Shown in pieces: positions 56,483-64,000 of a DNA stretch of 64,000 bases. Within the stretch, counting starts at the first letter, position 1; each line of letters opens with the position of its first letter. The stretch spans positions 24,748,559-24,812,558 of the forward strand of contig CM046832.1 in NCBI GenBank assembly GCA_025618425.1, in the 5' to 3' direction. The translations under genes were made by a program, and so were the position numbers. This DNA comes from Heliocidaris tuberculata. Lineage: Eukaryota; Echinodermata; Echinoidea; Camarodonta; Echinometridae. The notes beneath the pieces were generated by a model. It worked only from the letters and a program-made list of their open reading frames with translations. It had not been told where the DNA came from and did no database searches.

Positions 56483-58349
56483 GAAAGTATAGGAGCCAAG
56501 TATTATTCTTAATTTGCTAGTTATTTATTAAATTTTACAGGTAGGCGATGCACATGATTTTGTTTACTCCATTTTCGTTGTTTACTTACACGTGAACTGT
56601 TGTCTCCAACATAAACAGAAATCGTCAAGTCATCATTTCTCAACTTAGCCTAATACGTGCGGTGAATATTCTAATCAAAGTTAAAGTCACTGCGTATAAT
56701 GAAAAAAAAAATGTCCTTATACTGTGGAATTTGTTTGCCATATGACAACACAACAAGATTTCAAAAAGGGAGATTATCTTTCGACCATACCCTTATTCAC
56801 AAACATTCGTAAGTATAAGTCAAATGAATATAATTGTAAGAGAAATCAATTCACATGAAATCACGGGAAATAGCTCATATGATTACCCATTGCCAATTTT
56901 TTTTTTTTTGCCATCCACAAAAGAAAAAAATAATCGTTTAAAAAATATTTAATATATGAAAACACAATGATAACGAACAGTTTTAAATTAGAAACGTCTA
57001 GGAACATGTAACTCCCATCTTTGTGGACAATCCTCTTTCTTCTTTGGGATAAAAAAGATAAATGATTTACCTAATGTACGGGAAGTTATCTCAAATAATC
57101 ACCCATCATGAAGCACACAGAGAGAAATACCTGAATAATGAAAAGGGAGGTTTGAAATAGATTTGCATGCACTCTAAGCACTTTCTAAAGTGAAAACTAA
57201 AATCTGTTTTGTTGTTGTTTTTTTTTTTCTTCTTCATCCAACTGATCTTTTGTGGGTGTCGTTTGCACGAGGCTTCAGTCAAGACAAAACGTCACTTTGT
57301 AACAAAATATCAAATATACGCACGATGCCTAAGCCTTTTTACGCGTGCTTATAAAACACAGGACAAGAGATATTCGTATTTACTGTTGTCGAGGAGGTAT
57401 GTAGCAATTAAGATGTAAATCTACACATGACATTTAAAGGATTTTCATTTCTCGATATGAAAATAAAGCTGCGACTAAATCCACTGAATGAATAGCATGT
57501 CATTGCAAGCCCACTCTGAGATTTGGAAATTAGCATATTGATGGAGCTTACACTCACAATTTGACTTGTGTCACTCTTGGTTCATGAACTGCAAGAGACA
57601 CGTAATTATCTATTTTTAAGAAAGAGAACACCAGATGAGAGATGTGAAATAAATATCCTTGGCACGTTGGGATTAGTTTCGTGTTGATAAAGAAGTAAAA
57701 TCAATTTGTAATGCAAATATTAAATCACTTCATATTGATGAATGCTACAAATTGTAAGCAATTCAGCAGAAGAAAACGTCATTTTCAATTCTCCTGGAAA
57801 CAAAGGGCAAAAAAACCCCACGAAACACTGTCAGGAAATTGATCAAGAGAATATCTCAATCAGAGCTATTCCCTGCTGCTGTCCTTGTACTTTCTCTTCA
57901 TCTTGCGCATCAATTAAAATTGTTTTTCTTTAATTGGATGAGAGTGGTAAAATCAGTTTTGTATTAATGTGAGTTGTTGGTATTAAACGTATGACGCAGG
58001 GGGAAAAAATGGTATCTACACACAATTTCAGTCTTCATATTTCTTGCGCCAGAAATTTGAGTTGATACGCTAAAATGTATTCTTGAAGCGGTTTACATAT
58101 TTTTTTAAAATTTACTTACACAAGAAGAGTAACCTGAATTTTCAAGAACATAGAAAACTACATAAAATATAAAATCATGATCTTTTAATTTTGAAATAGT
58201 TTTCTGTATAAATATACAAAAAGACGAGATATCAATTTGGATACGAGAAACAAAAACCAAAACCGCTATCAATGACATAGCATTATTTTTTTAATTTACA
58301 ATTTTTTTTATTTATTTTTTTTTTTTTGGAGGGAGGGGATTATTTATAT
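56483..58349. other. AT-rich spacer, no gene
   Basis: No supportable exon, RNA gene or element. Confidence 0.45.
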
Positions 58350-58451
58350 AATATTGACTGGCCCTGAGGGGGATACGACATTCCCTGAACTAGATTCATA
58401 TTGCCCGAGTCGAAGAGTCGTCTTTCCCTAAAGTAAGAGCCAGTCAATATT
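58350..58451. repeat. 102-bp unit with 13-bp inverted ends
   Basis: AATATTGACTGGC at the left is matched by GCCAGTCAATATT at the right. The interior is less AT-rich and includes GCCCGAGTCGAAGAGTCG. It could be a tiny MITE or a structured remnant. Confidence 0.6.
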
Positions 58452-60074
58452 GTTATTGATATCCACATCTGACATCTAAAGCAAACAAGACGTAATATTA
58501 TGCTAAAATGGCCTCCAAAGTCACCATCTAAACCCTTAGCTTATATTCCTACGACACTGAGCCAGCGACTGCGCCCTGCAACGAACTGCGCACTGCTATA
58601 CAATGTTTTTTTTTTTTTTTTTAATCAACTGATTCAAGTGATTTTTTTTTTAAAGTTATAAATTTAGCTCCATTTATGCCACAATCACGTAGCAAATTAT
58701 GCACACTTCAATACATTTTGACTTTTAGTTTAATTTCGAGATCAATTGTTACCCGGCAAAGCAAAGATCATTTGATTTTGATATGTGGCAAAGTTACGTG
58801 CTATGTAAGAGTAAAAATTATGGGTAATATTCTGCAGACAGATGAAGATGTGACTATGTCGGAAGTCTGTAAAGAAGTCAATTTATGATATTTATTATTG
58901 ATTTTAGTTAGGTATGGCATTTGAAAGTGGTTTGGTTTAACCTGATATTATGCTAACCCGATTTCACTTTTGGGATTCTACCTACAGATTTTAATCTGCT
59001 TAACAAACTGAGATATCTCAATAATCATCAACGATCGATTTTTCTATGCATCCAGCTGGAACCTCGGACATGGACTTCAGTTCCTAAATCGTCGATAAAT
59101 CATGAAAATTAAAATGTCTGCTCTTGCCTAACTGCTTTTCTCATATTTATAGCGACGCATTCCACTTCCCAATCGATCTCGAGTCATTCCGCGGAGTGAC
59201 TACCCATTATGACGCCCCTCATTCCCCTCTAAGATGGCGTCTATGGAGGCCCGAGGTCCCTGGTATATAGGCCCCCTCTAGATTCGATTTCCTGCAGTGC
59301 TTAAAAGGGTGCTTCTTGATATTCAAGGAATTAGGACGTGTCTAGAATGTACAGGAATAATCCTTAAGTCCGTCCAAATAACAGGGTTTCAACTCTTCCT
59401 CTGTCATGTATTGGATGAGTTTCATAAGGATCAGCATCTTCATTAAATCCGACAGTCCTGCCATACAAGCGTAACCCATCTTTGTTTTCATCATTCAATC
59501 ATTAAAGAGACGAGAGCAATGGAACTTTTATATACATGTACAATGCATTTCATTTCATTCCGGTCGAAAATGTCTCTTGCTCTTTCTCAGGACGTTCTCA
59601 ATCACATAGTAGCTTGATAACCATGAAAACATACATGAGTTTGTACATCAAGTGCTATCCAGTTTTTATGATCACTGTGATTGATTTATGAGTCAAAAAT
59701 TAATCTGTTCCCGACTGATCATTCTATCTCGTATACAACTTCAACCTGATACCTTCTTTGTCTAGCCAACTTGATTTTGATCTTATTATCTTCAAGACTT
59801 GTTTCCACATTATAATCTTGTTTTGGAAATTGCATATGACATAAAGATTTTCTTCATAATTCAATTAAAGAAAGGAACTTGAAAATTAATTCAAATATGT
59901 ACAGTTGTGAATGAGTGTGTATACATTGAACGCTGGTTCTCTCCGTTGGCTCGTAATTAAGCAAATAAAACAAACTTATCAGGATGAACTACATGATGAT
60001 GGGAAAATAAGTATCTTTTGTTTCCTTGATTGACAACTAAACAATTCTATACAAGCTAACAGTGGAAGTTATAA
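58452..60074. other. AT-rich spacer, no gene
   Basis: Nothing recognised. Confidence 0.4.
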
Positions 60075-60185
60075 ACTGATTCAGCGGACCCAGGTTCGAG
60101 ACTGAGTCACGTCTTTCGGATGGTGACGTTAAAGGTCCCAGATGTAAATAATCATATCTGATTGATACACGTCTGTAAAAACCCA
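60075..60185 (+). repeat. SINE-like fragment
   Basis: A B-box-like GACCCAGGTTCGAGACTGAG is followed by CACGTCTTTCGGATGGTGAC and GTTAAAGGTCCCAG, a body type I associate with tRNA-derived SINEs of marine invertebrates. The A-box half is not recognisable. Confidence 0.5.
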
Positions 60186-61435
60186 ATTTTACACACACAC
60201 ACACAGACAGAGCTTATTATCAGCATGATCAGGGCGGCTCCACGAGTTTGAAGAAGAAAAATCTCTGACAGCCCCCCCCCCCTATGGTGCATTTGATATC
60301 TAACATTTAAAAAGTGAAAGGGGCACATTTTTGTATATGGGTTTTAAAAGGGGCATACTCTTGTGCCCCTTCTAATTCCATAAGTGAGCTTATGAGTACA
60401 TGTACTTCTTCAAAACTATCTAATGCAATTGTGCTAATACAATTTGTTAAACATGTTTTTAAGGAAAAATGGTAGATGGAAATGGCACTGAGAAAGTTCG
60501 GAGAAATATTAGGATTAACATTTGAGTTAAACTACGTTGATTCTAGACTGACACTCATATTTTAGGGTGAGTGGTTCGTGCTTGTTATATCCATGCACTT
60601 TGAGAGGGGGAATGAAATCGCACTCAGTTTCCATAATATGGGATAAGAAGCATTATCATTTTCTAGGAATATCTTTTTCAATTAAAGTGCCGGTAAATTC
60701 TTTGATGTATTATTCTTCCCACTATGCTCATTTTTGACCCCCTCCAGGCTCGAAATACCTGTCATATATTTATTAGCTAGGCAGTCGTGGCCATCATCAT
60801 ATGTTCATGTACGCGTATATATTTTATCCTCGCAGAAAATACGGCTGGAAAAATTAATTACTTTCATCAGATGCCCTCGAGTGTCGAGAGGAAGGAAATG
60901 CAGAAAGAATATTGTGATGAAAGGCAGAACATAAGGAAAAAAAGTACACAAGAAAGAAATATTATAGCTCTAAGGCATCTAAGCAGATGTATATTTATAA
61001 TAAGAGAAGAGACTGTACGTTGACATGGTGATGTTTGAAAGTTATCTTTAATAACAGAGACAATGGATAGCATGGGCCGCGGAACCGGGGGTGGCCCCCC
61101 CCCCCTCCATTTTTTTTTTTTTTTTGAGTAGAAAAGTTATATAAAACCTCGGAAAAAAGGTTCGAAAATTGTGATTAATGAGTGAAATCAAATCAGCCCC
61201 CCCCCCCCCCACTTTCAAAAAACGCTCTGCGGCCCCTGTATATTGTACATGACACAGAGATGCTGAAATAGACTGCTGCCCTTGACTAGGCGTATAGATT
61301 TAGGGGAGCACAATGAGCCCGTAGCATCCTTTCAGACCTTACTTTTACTTTGTTTGTTTGTTAGATGTCCTTTTTATTTCAAATGAAAACGTACCTGTCA
61401 AATGAAAGATCCTTCTTCTTATTTCTATTTTTCCG
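60186..61435. other. AT-rich spacer with a doubtful hAT-like remnant
   Basis: At 61071-61238, CATGGGCCGCGGAAC and an inverted GCTCTGCGGCCCCTG look like hAT ends, but the flanking octamers do not match. C runs lie near 60271, 61095 and 61197. No gene. Confidence 0.35.
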
Positions 61436-61670
61436 CTTCTTCTTCTTCTTTCTCTTCTTCTTTTTCTTCTTCTTTTTCTTCTTTTTTTTCCTTCTTTTTT
61501 TCCTTTTCTTCTTCTTCTTCTTCTTCTTCTTCTTCTTCTTCTTCTTCTTCTTCTTCTTCTTCTTCTTCTTCTTCTTCTTCTTCTTCTTCTTCTTCTTCTT
61601 CTTCTTCTTCTTCTTCTTCTTCTTCTTCTTCTTCTTCTTCTTCTTCTTCTTCTTCTTCTTCTTCTTCTTC
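61436..61670. repeat. (TTC)n trinucleotide repeat, about 165 bp pure
   Basis: Impure TTC/TTTC from 61436, then uninterrupted CTT units from about 61506 to 61670. This is the inverted equivalent of the (GAA)n tract 5.3 kb upstream. Confidence 0.96.
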
Positions 61671-64000
61671 CCCTTCTTCTTCTTGTTTTCTTCTCATAGA
61701 TTTTCGGACTTGTTCCCCCCCCCCCGACAATGTTTCCCTTAATGGAAGCTCTTTATAATTTTGGTCGTAAACAAAATTAAGGCGCCAATTAATTTTTTAC
61801 CGAATAAAATAACTTCGGCCATTCCTGTGTTTTACCTTTAAGCTCGATTGACAAGCAATATAGTTGCAGACCCTCAATTCAGTAGCAAATGATCTGCTCG
61901 TTTAATTGGAACTTGAGAAATAATAAATGAACATCGGACTCCTATAAATACTATACCTTACTTACCTTATCTTTTTAAAAATCCTTTCAGTAAAATAACA
62001 TTATAAACTAGTAAAGACGAACGACGAACTGTAGTAATGCCTTCAGTGCATTGCTTTTTGTTGTTGTTGTTGTTGTTATTATTCCAGCATCATGATGTGA
62101 AAGTTAATCGTCTTAGCAGCAATATGGATCTTGGGTTCGTTACATGCAGTGAAACATTTATGATGCTTTAAGACCGTAACGCATGCAAGGCGTAAAGAAG
62201 TTATAAATAAATCCCACGATAGAAATGGCAGGGGACAGATAAAAATGTTGATAAACGTCGCCATCCTACCTCATACCTTATTCTCACAGTCCTTTCAGGC
62301 CCTTACCTCCTCAGCGGATGGTGATGGGGAGGGAAAAACGACGGGGGGGGGGGGGGGGGAAGGATGAGAGCAATCAATTTATTCCCCATCATGATTCTGT
62401 TTATAGGGGGTGGGGGTTGTTTTGGCTCCTTTCAGCCCCCTGGATCCACCTTTGTGTTCAATCCAGAGAGTATTCGCACTTCAGATCCTACCTCCAACTT
62501 GTAGGTCTACTCCACCCCCTGTCGTTATTCAGAATTATTGTCCTTTTTTCCACAAGTCATCTCATTCTTGCCCTCTCCTTTCTATATAAATTTTGATTTC
62601 TCTCTATCTTTCCCTCCCCATCTCTCTCTCTCTCTCTCTCTGTCTATATGTCTCTCTCTGTCTCTTTTTCTCCCACTCCCTCCCCTTCTCTCTCTCTCTC
62701 TCTCTCTTTCCCCCTCTCTCTTTCATCTCTCTTTCTCACTCTTTTAATCTGTCTTCTTCTTCCGTTTTGCATGCCCTTATAATTGTGTTTGCTCATCATT
62801 ATATCAATCACTTTATACAAAGTTTTTCATCCATGACTATCGTTTTGCGTTTACAAAGCCTATCAAAATGTGATACGTTTTGTCTCCAGTATTATGGCTA
62901 ACTTTACAAAAAAACATAAAACGGAATATCAGAAAGTAAATAAGACTTTAAAAACTGGCAATCTGATCGTCATGTTGATGATTTATCTTGGATAGTCATA
63001 TTTTTTACCAATCGCCATTCACACAGTACATACATGTATTACGATTGCAAAAAAAAAAAAGGAAAGAAGAGATAATGCCCTTGATGGAAAAAGAGTAAAC
63101 GAGATCATAATCTTTATTCAAAATTGAAAATAATAGCGCAGCTCTGGGTAGATAACGTACTCCAATCGCCATCAGAGACATGGAATGATGCAAACCGCTT
63201 TTGATGAAAGCTAGTCTAGCGCTTAATGAAAACTGCGAGGCATACTTGATGCGGTTTTTTTGCGTCGCCGATACAGATTTCATAATTTGATATCATTTAA
63301 TCATCGTTACTTATTCAAATGTAGGTGAGGCGTGCACTTATTGAGTGGATGGGAGGCATTCACCGTCCAATACATGTTGATTCAAATCATCATAACTAAA
63401 ATGATCAGCAGTAAAACCATTCATCCAAAGTGCCCTACATTACGGCATCAAAAGGTATTAGTGGGACTGATGAAAAGGGGTTGTCATATTTTTTGCTCAT
63501 TTATGTATACTGAAAAACATGTTTTTAGTTATTATTCATAAGTCCATAAATACGTAGTCAATAATACATTCTATTATCTGCATTGTCAAGACAATGAAAG
63601 CGTTTTTGAGATGATTAATGATTTGTATGAAGTGTAATTTCATATCTAATAGAGGCAATACTCCCATAACTTTGTTTTGTGTGAAAATTTGGATTACTCG
63701 TGAAAATAGATTACGTTCCTTTCAAAAAGTACGGTTTTACTTTTACAAAAATCATCTATTTTTATTTTTACCTCCAAAAAAAATCAATATCGCAGTAAGT
63801 GCCGTATCTTATTAGATATATAGGGTATACATTCACCTTGATGCAAGCGTGCCAAATGATAAGCCCCGATATCTATTCCAAACAATATACACGCGAATAC
63901 TCAAGGTGATAACATGTTAATTACAGTGCACTTAATTTAGGGCGATAGCGTGAAAATCTATATATACAAGGCCGTAGAGATCAATATTTTCTCCTATAAC
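61671..64000. other. AT-rich flank with pyrimidine repeats, no gene
   Basis: A G run lies at 62343-62359 and (CT)n-rich DNA at 62620-62745. Short open frames match nothing I recognise. Confidence 0.45.

Noticed and set aside
61071..61238. hAT element with GGGCCGCGG ends
   Set aside because: The ends look right, but flanking octamers do not match and the interior is dominated by C and T runs; left as a doubtful remnant.
61365..61758. Poly-Phe, poly-Ser and poly-Glu frames over the (TTC)n tract
   Set aside because: Same artefact of a triplet repeat.

Overview
The window looks like AT-rich intergenic DNA from a marine deuterostome, most likely an echinoderm and probably a sea urchin. The reasons are a fragment matching the N-terminus of echinoid-type linker histone H1, a spliced gene for an RD3-family (retinal degeneration 3) protein, a DIRS-type tyrosine-recombinase retrotransposon, and a dense load of small class II elements, tRNA-derived SINEs and microsatellites. 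There are no operons, bacterial genes or CRISPR. The species assignment is inference; the features themselves are read from the sequence.

Layout. 1-2384: AT-rich DNA with a hAT-type element (434-1232, exact 8-bp target duplication), a 28-codon histone H1-like remnant on the minus strand (1766-1852) and a SINE tail. 2385-10535: a three-level nest. A Tc1/mariner-like element with a TA target (2385..10535) is interrupted by a second inverted-repeat element (2966..10210), and that one is interrupted by an apparently intact DIRS-like retrotransposon (3947-10067). The DIRS element has long open frames for a gag-like protein, RT/RNase H and tyrosine recombinase, 133-bp identical inverted terminal repeats, and an internal complementary region matching both ends. 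10536-22552: old degenerate repeats, a fold-back element with an 8-bp duplication and an empty-site paralogue (12850-13313), a minisatellite-cored inverted-repeat element (14955-16117), a SINE, and several TTAA-flanked fold-back MITEs.

22553-23559: a hairpin MITE followed by the only convincing cellular gene, an RD3-like exon on the plus strand (CDS 22942-23559, splice acceptor at 22907). 23560-31600: mostly featureless AT-rich DNA with pyrimidine-rich simple repeats, one degenerate hAT-like element, and a degenerate tandem array of a roughly 165-bp unit (30760-31600). 31673-37307: a 2.8-kb head-to-tail duplication whose whole length difference falls in four homopolymer runs. 37308-64000: simple repeats and small elements (hAT-like at 39573; paired CACTGTAAAAA elements at 41186 and 41617; an element with about 205-bp arms at 46797; a TTAA element at 51279; a tRNA-derived SINE at 56275 next to a (GAA)n tract; a (TTC)n tract at 61506). 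I found no supportable protein gene in the last 40 kb.

The DIRS ORFs are the only set that work together: gag-like packaging protein, RT/RNase H copying, and recombinase integration of a circle whose junction is templated by the internal complementary region. The RD3-like gene stands alone; in vertebrates its family restrains and helps traffic membrane guanylyl cyclases.
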